Shown piece by piece: positions 21,777 through 32,469 of a stretch of 64,000 bases of DNA. Source of the stretch: Rheum nobile. Its lineage: Eukaryota > Streptophyta > Magnoliopsida > Caryophyllales > Polygonaceae. The position numbers and the translations under genes are program-made. Position 1 is the stretch's first letter. Each line of letters begins with the position of its first letter. The DNA lies in the NCBI GenBank assembly GCA_027886185.1, contig WOAB01000109.1:10706501-10770500 (forward strand), given 5' to 3'. The notes beneath the pieces were generated by a model, which was not told the DNA's origin, did not search any database, and was given only the letters and a program-made list of their open reading frames with translations.

Positions 21777-23158
21777 TGATAACAGGTTTTTGTCGTTCTA
21801 AAAACTGCTATGTAAAATATCCAAACAAATCCTAAACCGTAGTCCTAGGTAAGTAAATGTCGAATCCACAGGGAGGAGAATTCTGTCTATGTATGCAAAT
21901 TATGTGTCAAAGCAAAGTAACCAAAGGGGGGTTTTGTGAGTTTTAGTAATCTAAGCATGCAAAAGGGTAAACAAAGTAAAAGTTGATGAAATCAGTAATG
22001 GGAAAAAGCACTTAGTCAAGCAACATCCACTATTCGTATGACAAGTTGATCCTAGATACTCATTCAAAATCTCATGCAATGGTAGTTCCAATTCCTTTTC
22101 AGATATAACTAATAGCACAACCAGATACTATTAGCACTAACTAATTAAACAACCCTGAAACTATCAAGATTCAGTTTAACAACAGCTTTACGGATAGGAA
22201 TATAGTTGGATACAATTCTAGCATAAAACAACCAGCTTTTATCCTAGAATGTAAATCAATTCTCTTCTGCATAAGACTAGCATAACCAGATACTAGTACG
22301 ATGTAGTTGCTACTCTGAAATAGATATGCTCAACCAGTAACAATCTAGATCTAGCAATCAATCAATACCAACAAACCCTAGATGCGTCCAAATAGAGATT
22401 ATCAATATCAATCATAAACAACTTAAGCAAGAGAAAGATAAAAACCATGCAATAGATTAAGAACAAGAATCTCACAACTTAATCCAAACGAAAGCTTCAG
22501 CGTCTGACTAAGCCAGGGAGGCTTAGTTCTTCATAACAAGGTACGTAGAAATAAATTAGGGTTTCAAGAGATGATCCAAGATTATGATAGATGACATGCC
22601 TCTCTTTTCCCTTAAATACTAAAGGAAATAAAATATGAAATTAACCTAAAACGAAAAAATAAAACATAATAAAAATAATCCAACTAAAACAAATATGGAA
22701 AACACGTTCGGCGGGCTTCTGACAGCGGCGGCGGTCGCCGTAATGTTCACGGCGGGCGCCGTCGCTGTTCTTCAGTTCAGCTCCTGCGACACTTCCGTAG
22801 AAACACTATAACTTTTGATTCCCAACTCGGATTGCGCTCATATTTTGAGAACTTGCAGTAGACTTCAAGATCTAACTCCTCGAATTAGAATCACTCCATT
22901 TGGACATCGGAGTAGAGAGAAAGAACCAATTGAATTCAGCCTATGGTTCTTCTACTCTTCATTGCACTCCTCTTCCTCGTCTTCTCATGTGGTTTCTTCC
23001 TCAGTGTCTCATATGATATCCAAAACCGCTCAAACACCTCCAAATACACCAACTTCGCCCCCAAATGCCATACATATGAATGTGTCTAAATCTACCCGAA
23101 TGGCACCAATAAAACCTCTAATGACTCTTACTTAAGCCCTACAAAGTAGTGCTTATCA
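21777..23158 (-). repeat. 5' LTR of element D (right copy)
   Basis: 1,382 bp, twin of 15,949-17,330. The GC palindrome cluster is at about 22,709-22,764. Adjacent bases on the right are the second GGACT. Confidence 0.95.
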
Positions 23159-25402
23159 GGACTCTCCCAATTATTTTGGGCTGAGGCGATCAACACAGCG
23201 TGCTACATCATCAATAGAGCCATGCTTCGCCCAATCACTGAGAAGACACCCTATGAACTCCTAAGAGGAAGAGTTCCCAACATTTCACATCTGAGGGTGT
23301 TCGGATGCAAATGCTTTGTGCACAACAATGGGAAGGACAATCTTGGCAAGTTTGACCCAAGAAGTGATGAAGGAATCTTCATTGGTTATCCCTCAGGCAG
23401 TAAGGCATACAAGGTCTTCAACAAAAGGACTAAAAAGGTAGAAGAAAGTATTCATGTTATTTTTAATGAAAAATCACTTGGAAAGATTATGCAGAATACC
23501 ACCAGTTCCTTTGAAGATCCATTTCCCAAGCCATCTCAAGAAGATCCAGATGAAAATGTCACTCCTCCCAGTTCCTGTCCTGCTGAACGGAACCCTCCAA
23601 TGGCTCCCCCACCAGTTCCCATGGATAATGAACAACAATCCATTTCTGGGAACCATGAGCATGACGACAACAACTGTGGAGACTTCAATGATTCATCTTC
23701 CCACATGATCTTCAATGGAGAAGGTGATCCTAACAAGGAAGCTGAATGCTCAACTCAGAATGTCTCCACATCAAATGCTCTGGCTCCCAACAAAGAAAGA
23801 AGAGTCGTCAAACCTCCAGTCAGGTATGAACATCTAACCTTCTTTGCTTTTAATGCCTTTCTGTCTATTGTGGAACCAAAGAACATAGGTGAGGCACTGA
23901 AGGATGCGGACTGGATCCAAGCTATGCAAGAAGAGCTTCATCAGTTTGAAAGGAACAAAGTATGACATCTAGTTCCCCGTCCCAAGGATAAACACATCAT
24001 AGGAACTAGATGGGTCTTTAGAAACAAGCTGGATGATACAGGAGCTGTGATAAGGAACAAAGCAAGACTTGTTGCTCAAGGATACAATCAACAAGAAGGC
24101 ATCGACTATGATGAAACCTATGCTCCAGTGGCAAGGATTGAGGCAATAAGATTGTTGATTGCCTTTGCCTCACACAAAGGATTCAAGTTATTCCAAATGG
24201 ATGTAAAGACAGCCTTCCTCAATGGAATTCTTCAAGAAGAAGTCTATGTCAAACAACCTCCTGGTTTCGAAGACGACGATCATCCAGATCATGTCTACTT
24301 TCTAGACAAGGCACTCTATGGCCTCAAGCAAGCTCCCAGAGCGTGGTATGATCGTCTTGCCCAGTTCCTACTCTCAAATGGATATAGGCGTGGAGTTATT
24401 GATAAGACTCTCTTCATCCTAGAAGAAGAAGGTAACATCTTAGTGGTTCAAATCTATGTTGATGATATCATTTTTGGTTCCACTAACCTGTCCCTTGTAG
24501 ACAAGTTCAAAGACTTGATGAGCAGTGAATTTGAAATGAGTTTAATTGGGGAACTCACATTCTTCCTCGGATTACAAATCACTCAAAAGAAAGATGGTAT
24601 TCAAATTCACCAACAGAAGTATGTCAGGGAACTACTGAAGAAGTTCAAAATGGATTCATGCAAGCCTCTCTCCACTCCCATATCCACCATTGCCCATCTG
24701 GATAAGGACCACTCGAGTCCTCTAGTGGAGGAGAAGCTCTATAGAGGTATGATAGGCTCACTCATGTACCTAACCGCTAGTCGACCAGACATTGTCTTTG
24801 CTGTTGGCTTGTGTGCTATGTTCCAATCTTGTCCGAGAGAAACCCACTTGGCTGCTGTGAAGAGAATACTTCGATATCTCAAGGGAACTGACGATCTCTG
24901 CATTTGGTACCCCAAAGAATGTCCCTTTGAGCTCATGGGTTTCACTGATGCTGATTATGCTGGATATTTGGTGGATAGAAAGAGCACTTCTGGAATGGCA
25001 CAGTTCCTAGGCCCTTGCCTTGTGTCATGGGGATCAAAGAAACAAGTTTCAGTCTCCCTCTCCACCACAGAATCCGAGTACATTGCAGCTGCCTCCTGTT
25101 GTTCCCAACTTCTCTGGCTAAAGCAACAACTCGCGGACTTTGGTATGTCTTATGGCCCTCTCACTATTCTTTGTGATAACACTAGTGCCATAAACATCTC
25201 TAAAAATCCTGTGCATCATACTAGGACCAAGCATATTGACATAAGACATCATTTTCTTAGAGATCATGTTGAGAAGAGAAACATCATTATGAAATTTTGT
25301 AGAACTGAAGATCAGATTGCAGATATATTCACCAAGGCATTGAATAGATTCCCTTTCGAGAACCTTAGATTGGAACTAGGAATGATTCCTATTACTCAGT
25401 AG
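23159..25402 (+). pseudogene. Element C integrase C-terminus, reverse transcriptase and RNase H
   Basis: Resumes the integrase frame immediately after D: FWAEAINTACYIINRAM, then TPYELLRGRVPNISHLRVFGC and FIGYPSGSKAYKVFN. One TGA at 23,963-23,965 replaces a Trp codon in the RT entry (normally VWxLVPRP). RT is otherwise clean: WVFRNKLDDTG, MDVKTAFLNGILQEEVYVKQ, LYGLKQAPRAWYDRL and the intact catalytic YVDDIIFGST. RNase H: TDADYAGYLVDRKSTSG, STTESEYIAA and LCDNTSAI. It ends at TAG TGA at 25,400-25,405. Only two nonsense changes in all of pol suggest recent loss of function. Confidence 0.93.
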
Positions 25403-26250
25403 TGACCTTAGTTCTAAGAATTCTTTCATGTTCCCCTGATTGACTAGTTTAAGATATTTAACTTGTTGAGTCTTGATGTCCTTGTGTTATATCTTTTGCC
25501 ACAAACCCTTTTTGTCATAATGGTTTCTTAAAAAGGCTTAGATAAATCTTTGTGGCTCGTTTCCTTTTGGTTCTCATTATTCTTTAATTCCTCATTGTTC
25601 AAGTTTTCTTCATGGCCCAAAAGTCACAATCTGATCATATTTCTAACCCAACATTACAAGCCGAGATGATGATTGTGTACTAAGACCTACCCTTGCCTCA
25701 TTGCTAAATTTAATTCTCTATGATCCATCTCTAAACCCTCTCTGAGAATTATTGTGCAATGCGAAAAATAGCCTACCCTGATTCCTTGTGTGGGAACGTA
25801 CTATTTTTGGTTCCATTGTTTTAACCCACACCAAAGGTTCACATACATCCCTCTAGCTCGCTGAAAATATCGCCAGAAAGGAACCAGAACTTAGCGTCTC
25901 TCCAATGGCTCGTTTGGCTCTTCCCAGAAGCTATTTATGGAAAATTCACAGGGATAAGGCACGTCTCATCAGTGGCAGAATCTCTCTCTCTCTCTCTTCT
26001 CTGAATGGAAAAAATTTCAAAATTGAGTTAGCCGTTCCGAAAAGCTGCAACTCCCATTAATGCTCCGGATTGGCCTTGATCTTCTCAACGACTGGATTTG
26101 ATTCAACGGTCACCTCTGCTCTTGATCTTCAGAGATCTTCACCGCCTTTAAAGAGTTGCCCTGTTCATCCAAGCTAATCCCACAACTCTCCATTTCTCTA
26201 ATCTTCTACTTCTCCCTCTCTCAAACACAGAAATCCTTAAATCCTCAAAA
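25403..26250 (+). other. Spacer between pol and the envelope-like ORF of element C
   Basis: Non-coding, with a (TC)n microsatellite at about 25,978-25,999. Sireviruses characteristically have such a spacer or further ORFs here. A splice acceptor for a subgenomic mRNA might lie in the pyrimidine-rich stretch before 26,251, but none can be assigned. Confidence 0.6.
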
Positions 26251-27795
26251 ATGGCGAACTAAAACCCTAATGTTATCCTGAATGAGGAAGAGGCTGCCAT
26301 TCTCAGAGCCTTTCGAGAAAAGAAGGCAGCTTCATCTTCTAAGCCCATTTCTGCCACCTCTTCTCAAAAATCTCAACCTAAAGAGAAAGCAGTAGAGAAC
26401 CCTGTGGAGAAACCAGTGGAGCAACCCGAAGAGAAAATTGAGGAGCCACCAAAGGAACAGGCTGAGGAGAAAGCCATGGCCATCACTCTGGCCTCTGAAT
26501 CGGCCACCAAATCCGCCTCCGAAGGTGGCTCTCATGACTCCTCGCCTGACAAATCTCTCTAAGAGCTCCTCAGCCCTGAGCCCTCACCAGTAAGCCTCAA
26601 ATCCAAAACCACTTCTAACCCTGGTCCCTCTGTCGCCACTAGAATGCAACAGAGAAAGAGGAGTTCCCAAGCCATAGTTCCCTATGAAACCAAATCCACA
26701 AAAAGAGCCAAAATCACCTCCCTCTCTGCCTCCTCCTCCCTGGGTCAGGTCTCCTCTTTCTTCTCTAAGAGGAAGATCCTTAAGCCTCTCATAATCGGCA
26801 AGGAGTTCTGGACCCAAGAACTGGAAGAAGAAGATGAGGAAATGTTTGGAGAAGCCCTGAATGAGTTCCATTCTCTGCTACAGTTTCAAGGATGGGACGA
26901 GATGCTGTTTGAACCTTTCTCTGCTTCTGATGAGGTTGTCCGCTTGTTTTACCAGTCTATGGAGTTTGTGCCTGCGAAGGAGAACTCTCCCTATAACGAC
27001 GCCATTCTTATATGGAAGAGAACCAACTATCCTCTATCCACCAACCTTATTGCATCTGCTCTAGGGATCGAGTCAAGGTCTGGGTTTGGCATTTTGCCTC
27101 AAAAGAAGGGATGGCCCAAAGAAAAAGGCTACAAATCCAAGGGAGCAGTGGTCAAGAAAATCTATGATGGCGCCTCCCCCTCATCTTTGGAGACAAAGGA
27201 TCTCTCCATCGCAAACAAGTTGTTACACTTCTGGATCACCCGAAATTTGGTTCCCAAACAGGAGCACCAGAACAATGTTCTCATCACAGATGCCATCTAC
27301 ATGGACAAGGTGCTCTCTGGTGTTCAATTGGATCTCCCTCGCATTGTCTTAGCCCACATGCAGTTCTGCTCATCCCATGACTCCCATGCTTTACCCTTCC
27401 CTCATATCATCAAAAACATTCTCTCCAACCTTCACCAGTACCCAATTGATCTGCCTGAGACAGTCTATATCAAGTGTCTTACCTTGGCCACAGTTAGGAA
27501 GTTAAATACAAAGGAACAACAAGACCCCCCTTCTGAAGCTCAAGCTCAACTGCCTAAGGAAAAGGCCAGTTCCAAGGCCCCTTCTAGTTCCTAGCCACAT
27601 CTCAACCCCTCTCCAGACTCCTCTGCGATCCTTACTGCTCTGGATCGTATTGAAAAGGCTATCATGGTGGGCTCGACTGCTATCACGGTCGCCCTCCATG
27701 ATCAAGTAAGAGAGTTGGGGCGTATAAGTTCTGCTATTGTGGCTCTGGTAGATGTTTTTCAGAAGGATTGGCAAAGTGCAATCAGTGCTCATTAG
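26251..27795 (+). pseudogene. Element C envelope-like third ORF
   Basis: A single reading frame from ATG 26,251 to TAG 27,793, broken by TAA at codon 4 (26,260), TAA at 26,560 and TAG at 27,592. The longest open part is 26,644-27,594 (316 codons). Layout: a Ser/Glu/Lys/Pro-rich N-terminal region (SSSKPISATSSQ, then repeats of KxVExPVEKP), then a globular block with PLIIGKEFWTQELEEEDEEM, LLQFQGWDEMLF, VRLFYQSMEF and the FWITRNLVP region, resembling the plant putative transposon-protein domain of Sirevirus envelope-like ORFs. A C-terminal helical segment follows after the third stop. No convincing signal peptide or transmembrane span is visible. The real function of this ORF in Sireviruses is not established. 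Confidence 0.75.
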
Positions 27796-28204
27796 GCCAC
27801 GGGCCAAAATGTAGGAACTGTCGACAAGGTTGAAGAAGAGGAGGCCGCTACTACGCCATAGGAATGCTTGTTATGGTTCTCTGTTCTGTAACTCCACAGC
27901 GAGCTAGTAGTTTTCCTTAGGATCCTACTCCCCTCTTCTATCCCATTGTTGTCTTCCCTAAGATTGCTTTTGTTGTTATCCTTGCCGTTTGTTGTTTGTG
28001 TTGTTGTCTTTTGTCGACTGTAGTTTTTGTTGGATGTTGTGTGTCTTTGAACAATGATCAGTGAAGCTTTAATGATTATCTTTAGTTTCGTTCCCATTAT
28101 CGATTTGTCTTTGCCTTAAGTTTTCATTATGCCTTTTATGGGTTTGATGCAATCGCATATTTACTTGGATATCATGTTCTTAACTTGTACTTAATTTTTT
28201 CGAT
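27796..28204 (+). other. 3' untranslated stretch of element C
   Basis: T-rich and non-coding between the envelope-like ORF and the polypurine tracts. Nothing further is recognised in it. Confidence 0.6.
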
Positions 28205-28466
28205 GATGTCAAAAGGGGGAAGAAAAGGATAAGAACCTTGAACTTTGAGACTACTGGATTAATAGAAACTCTAAACTAGTTCTACTTCTAAGGGGGAATT
28301 TAAAATCAACTCGTTCACTTGCTTAGGGGGAATTTGCAACCATTGAATGTTCAAACACTAATCTGAAATGTTGTAAATTCCTTTATCTCAATATGGTCTC
28401 ATAAAACTCAAAGTCCTATTATGTTGCCAGGTTCCTTGTATTTGTCATCATCAAAAAGGGGGAAAT
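28205..28466 (+). other. Multiple polypurine tracts of element C
   Basis: Four tracts of the form A2-5 G5 A: about 28,211-28,220, 28,290-28,298, 28,325-28,331 and 28,453-28,464. The last directly precedes the 3' LTR and would prime plus-strand synthesis. Repeated polypurine tracts upstream of the 3' LTR are a published Sirevirus trait. Confidence 0.8.
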
Positions 28467-29599
28467 TGTTAGGAAACGGAACTCTGGAACTTAGGTTCCC
28501 CTGAGAGTTTCGTTCCTTAGTTTCTCTACTTTTGAAGATGACAAATATTATGATACTAATGTTTTATCTCAAAGATGTGTTTTAAGGAACCACATGAATT
28601 TACCAAAGGCAGGAAAGCCAAACAGAACTAGGGAACCAAAGAAACAAGACAGCTGAAGGAATCCAGAGGAACCCAGGTGTGCCCAGAAATGAAGCTTGCG
28701 ACATTGTGATTCCCGAGAAATCTGGGGACACACAACCTCGGACAAAAGGAGTTGAAAACGACTTGTCTGAAGCTTCCAAAATCCTGCCAAGGTCCAAGAG
28801 CTAAAGAACAAGATGCCTAGAGAACCTCTACCTCGGACAGAGACGATGAAAGCGACAGGACATGAAGACGTCGTTGTCCAGAAGACGGTTCCCAAGCGGC
28901 CAGCTTAGTCAACCTCGGACGAAAGCGTTTGGACAATGACATTGCAAGGATCGTCTGAGGTAGTTGACCAACCAAGAGAGATTTAGAGCTGCCTAGGTTA
29001 TTTGCACATGCCAAGAACAACGTGAATCAAGGAGAACCACTCAATCTAGGGCAAGCTCAATCTGTGGAAACCCAGAGAGGATCGAGCTGCGAATAAGCCT
29101 CTATAAAAGGAAGACTAACCCAAGGGTTATCTTCAAGCACTGAAACACGACTCACACTCATTAGCAAATATCTAGTGTGAACCTCCAAACAAGATCATCA
29201 AAGCAAACCGAGATCAAGAGGAACCAGTCAAGGAAGAAGAGTTGAGTGCTAAGTTCCTGTGACTGTAAGTGATAGTTCCTAGGTGCGAAAGTCTGTTTCT
29301 TGGATTGATTATTGATTGTGTTAAGTTATCTAGGATTGTCTAACTGTGTGTAAGGCAAAGGAACTGTGTGTTCGTTCCTAGGATAAGCTGTAACCAAAAG
29401 AGATAAGAAATCAAGAAGTAGACTTTGAAATCCTTTCGAAAGAAAGGTAGTGGTTTTTATCCTGGATTGCTAGTTACAATCAAAGGTTTCCACTATAAGG
29501 AACTGGTCATTTGTTTGATTGTTTATTTCCGCTGCGAAAGGAACTGAGAATTGATATTCTGAGTTCCTTAAGTTTTTATCTAACAATCACGATCCTACA
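28467..29599 (+). repeat. 3' LTR of element C
   Basis: 1,133 bp, twin of the 5' LTR. It ends GATCCTACA and is followed by the remaining 472 bp of the element B LTR. Confidence 0.95.
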
Positions 29600-30071
29600 C
29601 AACCAACCGCAATTGTTCTCTGCATGGTTGGCTGATGTCATCTGTTCGATTCGGCACATCAGATAGAGCAAAGATATGAGGAGACTAGATTGACTATGAA
29701 GACGACGGTTGTTTTTGGATGTTTTTAATAATTTATTTTAATCAGGTTGAGATCCTTGGGAGATGACCATTGTGGTCAAGATCCTTGTTTGTAATATATT
29801 TAAAAGACTTCCGCTGTACCTTGTTTAAAAGACTTCCGTTGTACCTTGTTTAAAGACTTCCGCTGTACTTTGTTAAACTCTGTGTTTGTCCTATTCGGGA
29901 TTGGGATGTAATCCTGGGACTCATGTTTTATATGAATAAAGTTATCATTTTGTATCATTGTATTTCATGGTTTGTATTCAAACGGTAAAGTCTTGGGTGA
30001 TCTCGGTAAGGAACACTGAGGTCACTAACGGTAATACCTTTCCAAATGGGTTCAGATTTGGGGGTGTTACA
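29600..30071 (+). repeat. 3' LTR of element B, second part
   Basis: Corresponds to about 4,263-4,732 of the 5' LTR: the same GACTTCCGCTGTAC tandem units, AATAAA signal and GTGTTACA end. The last base, 30,071, is followed by the GCGAA target duplication. Confidence 0.93.
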
Positions 30072-30076
30072 GCGAA

Positions 30077-30858
30077 TGAGATGAATGTAGTAACAATTTG
30101 CGGGACAAGATTTTTAGTAGTGAACGGAAATAACCAAAGGAACCGAGAGAAATCATCAACAATAGCTAGGTAATACTTGGATCCATTCATAGAAAATTCA
30201 TGGGTTGGGCCCCATACATCCATAAATAATAACTGAAAGGGGGTACTAGATTAGGATGGGCTAGGTGGGTGAGGTAGGGCATGTACTTTAGCCCACGAAC
30301 AGGGTTGGCAAGAGGTTGGGCCCATTGGGCCATCTTTAGGAAAATGCTGGAAACCAGATTTGCATATGCGAGGTGAGGGGTGACCTAATCGACAGTGCCA
30401 AATGGCGGCGGAAGTGGTGGCGGTGTGGTGGGCTGATGGCGACCATGGTGGTTGCAGAGTGGTCGCCGAAAGCTCGTACAATCCTCCTTTAACGGGGCCT
30501 TGAAGAAGAACATCCTTGCTCGACGAATCCTTCCCAAGAAAAAAAGAAGAGTGAAATTCAAAAAATACTGCATTATCTGAGCAAAACTGATGAACTGAGA
30601 GGAGATTTTTTGTTAAGAGAAGAAGTATGAAGGAGATTGGATAATTTGAAGATACGATTATTGGATTGAAGTGAGCCCGATCCATGGTTCTGAATTGGCA
30701 CTTGAGACCCATCGCCAAGAGACACCGTGTCGGTGTCGTCATAGTTGTACTGCTCTAGCCGGAGATTAGCCAGGTCCGGTGTGTAGTGGTGTGTTGCCGC
30801 CGTATCAGGAAACCAGGTGGGGTTGGTGGCGTTTGCTTGGAATGACGACGGCGGAGGC
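30077..30858 (-). pseudogene. Element A protease, pre-integrase domain and first part of integrase
   Basis: The protease survives as WFPDTAATHH near 30,810, where active copia proteases have D-S/T-G-A; the Gly is replaced by Ala. Next come the pre-integrase block LLQGPVKGGLYEL and the zinc-binding IWHCRLGHPSPRI, then CQPCSWAKVHALPHPPS and an in-frame TAG at about 30,251. The catalytic block starts MDVWGPTHE (first Asp) and SRFLWLFPF, and is interrupted by element B. Confidence 0.85.
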
Positions 30859-30860
30859 GC

Positions 30861-31750
30861 CTAGAGAGATTGATCAAAACGGTGCCAACATTTTATGGTT
30901 GTATGTCCTGGCTTAAGACAGAGCTGACAAGTGGGGCGGTTGTCCGGGTTGCCGGAGAAGGTGGTGTTTCCACCTCTGCCACCACCACGGAATTGGCCGC
31001 GTCCGCGATCGCGGAAGTTTCCCCTGTGTCTGCGTCCCCTGTTTGAGGCCGAGAAGTGCACCTCTGGATTTCCGGCCGTGGTGGCGTTCACCGAGATCTG
31101 AGATTGAAGCTCCTTCGTCTGATGAGCAAGACGGGCTTCATGAACCAGGAGATGCAAGAGAACTTGTATGGGTGGGGGCATGATAGTCTGGATTGAAAGA
31201 GCAGAGACAACCGAGTTATACTCGTTGCTCAACCCACCAAGAAGATAGGTGGTGAACTCTAGATCGGAAATCGGTTGTCCGACGACGGACAACATCTGAG
31301 CAAGAGCTTTAGCCCTATTGAAGAACTCAGAGATGGGTTCTGCAGTTTTCTTCAGTGACGCCAGTTGTAGCCTGGTGTGGACAACTTGGAGGAGCGAGCA
31401 AAGTAGAGCTGGAGAAGGTTTTCCCAGATCTCCATGGATGTGGAGCACTCAATCACTTGTGCGAGAACTCCCTTTATAAGAGAAGATGTCAAAATAGAAG
31501 ATGTCAAAATAGTCATGACCAACTGGTCTTTGGCTTGCCATTCAGTGAAGGCAAGGTTCAGAGAGCCGTCAGCGACTGTCGCCGGCGGGCAAGGGTGAGA
31601 ACCGTCGAGAAATCGAAACAGGCTGTGTGCCTTGAGGTACGGCATAACCTGAGCTCGCCATAACGGAAAGTTGGTCGGAGCAAGCTTGACGGTGATAAAT
31701 GATGAAAAGGATGGAAGGGATGTGTTTTGGCCAGAGATTGTGAGTGCCAT
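30861..31750 (-). pseudogene. Element A gag
   Basis: Starts MALTISGQNTSLPSFSSF at 31,750. It carries the copia gag block NFPLWRAQVMPYLKAHSLF, then after a frameshift near 31,360 continues with RLQLASLKKTAEPISEFFNR and LGGLSNEYNSVVSAL. A Gly/Arg-rich stretch precedes one CCHC knuckle, CQLCLKPGHTTIKC, then a stop at about 30,861. A repeated 12-bp unit (AAAATAGAAGATGTC, about 31,490-31,515) adds in-frame copies. It would form the particle shell of the element. Confidence 0.88.
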
Positions 31751-31848
31751 AGCTACTCTGTTTCAGGAATTTGGTTGCTGGGGAAAAAATTCTGGATGAA
31801 AAGGATAAGGGTGCAGGATGCTCTATAATATGGACGTTGGTCCTTGCA

Positions 31849-31862
31849 GGCTCATGATACCA
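31849..31862 (-). other. Primer binding site of element A
   Basis: Minus strand TGGTATCATGAGCC directly follows the LTR end (TCTATCA). It is similar to the initiator Met tRNA complement found in most plant copia elements. Confidence 0.75.
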
Positions 31863-32113
31863 TGATAGAATTCAGAGTGTGGAATGGAAAGATTCTTCTC
31901 ATTGATTCAAGGGTGCCATTACAGGATATATATATATATATATATAGTGCGTACAATGGACTCCTGTCCTATATAGAGAGAATTCTAGAATCATTGCTTA
32001 ATTACACTACTAAATAGTCTTAACTAAATATATTGAAGGAGCCTTAAAAAAACTAAATAAATTGAAGGATATTATTCAAATATCCTAATTCAAATTATTG
32101 TTTGAAGAAAACA
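31863..32113 (-). repeat. 5' LTR of element A (outer edge approximate)
   Basis: The inner edge is fixed by the primer binding site at 31,862. The outer edge is proposed at the last plausible CA (32,113), giving about 250 bp. It contains a (TA)n microsatellite at about 31,926-31,947. With only one LTR in the window the outer edge could be off by tens of bases. Confidence 0.6.
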
Positions 32114-32133
32114 CGTTGTATATAGTCTAATAC

Positions 32134-32148
32134 CCGCGCAAGGCGCGG
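32134..32148. other. GC-rich hairpin, possible Helitron 3' end on the minus strand
   Basis: CCGCGC-AAG-GCGCGG is a perfect 6-bp stem in AT-rich surroundings. Helitrons end with such a hairpin followed within about a dozen bases by CTRR. On the minus strand the hairpin is followed by GGTATTAGACTATA; CTAT is one base off CTRR. No Helitron 5' end or helicase was found. The remaining sequence to 32,460 is AT-rich with nothing else recognisable. Confidence 0.3.
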
Positions 32149-32469
32149 ACCGATTCCTTTATTTATAATTTAATTTTTTTTTTATTAAAGTAGCTTCTCG
32201 TATAACTGCATGATATTAACTCAATAAATATCAAAAATATTTTATCCACTGTCGTCCATTTTTTTTAAGTACCACCATTATTATAAAGTATTTCATTCAT
32301 TTATATAATTTTTCTAAAAAACACACATGTGTATTATATATAAAGGAATCCATTTAAAATGAAAGTTTTCATTTCTTTTGTATTGTTTATGTTTTTCCTA
32401 GATAATATAAAATTAAACCAAAATCTATATGTGGTATAGTTAATGTAAGAAACATACTAAAGGAATCAC

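Larger units (their letters stand above)
15949..23158 (-). mobile_element. Athila-like Ty3/gypsy element D (non-autonomous)
   Basis: LTRs 15,949-17,330 and 21,777-23,158 (both 1,382 bp) begin TGATAACAGG and end GCTTATCA on the plus strand. Perfect 5-bp target duplication GGACT at 15,944-15,948 and 23,159-23,163, inside the integrase of C. The primer binding site next to the right LTR sets minus orientation. The interior codes only for gag and protease; reverse transcriptase, RNase H and integrase are absent, replaced by 1.5 kb of non-coding DNA. It must have moved with enzymes from a relative (inference). The equal LTR lengths and few differences between them mark it as the youngest layer of the nest. 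Confidence 0.95.
11754..29599 (+). mobile_element. Sirevirus-type Ty1/copia element C, split by element D
   Basis: LTRs 11,754-12,887 and 28,467-29,599, beginning TGTTAGGAAACGG and ending GATCCTACA. It lies inside the 3' LTR of B. The flanks CTAAT (11,749-11,753) and CAACC (29,600-) are compatible with an original CTAAC duplication with one substitution and one missing base, judged against the uninterrupted LTR at about 4,257-4,266. About 10.6 kb without D. Order: long gag with coiled C-terminal extension, PR-IN-RT-RH, then an envelope-like ORF and several polypurine tracts, all Sirevirus traits. Pol has only two nonsense codons, so it is a fairly recent insertion. Confidence 0.94.
2292..30071 (+). 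mobile_element. Ty3/gypsy element B (Tekay/Del-like), split by element C
   Basis: The 5' LTR begins TGTGATACCCCG at 2,292 and ends GTGTTACA at 4,732. The 3' LTR begins TGTGGTACCCCG at 9,780, is interrupted after 11,753, and resumes at 29,600-30,071. The flanking 5-bp duplication GCGAA (2,287-2,291 and 30,072-30,076) is perfect. Without element C the element is about 9.9 kb. The order gag-PR-RT-RH-IN is Ty3/gypsy. LTR length near 2.44 kb and the gag style resemble the Tekay/Del chromovirus group; I see no clear chromodomain in B, so the lineage is an inference. It is dead, with frameshifts, catalytic substitutions, a deletion from RNase H into integrase, and a second gag fragment downstream of integrase. 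Confidence 0.93.
30072..32113 (-). mobile_element. Ty1/copia element A, 5' half (LTR, gag, protease, integrase start)
   Basis: Right half of the element whose pol is at 1-2,291. Reading on the minus strand: 5' LTR (about 32,113 to 31,863), primer binding site, gag, protease, pre-integrase and the first part of integrase, cut at 30,077 by element B. The outer LTR edge is not certain, because the partner LTR is outside the window. Confidence 0.9.
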
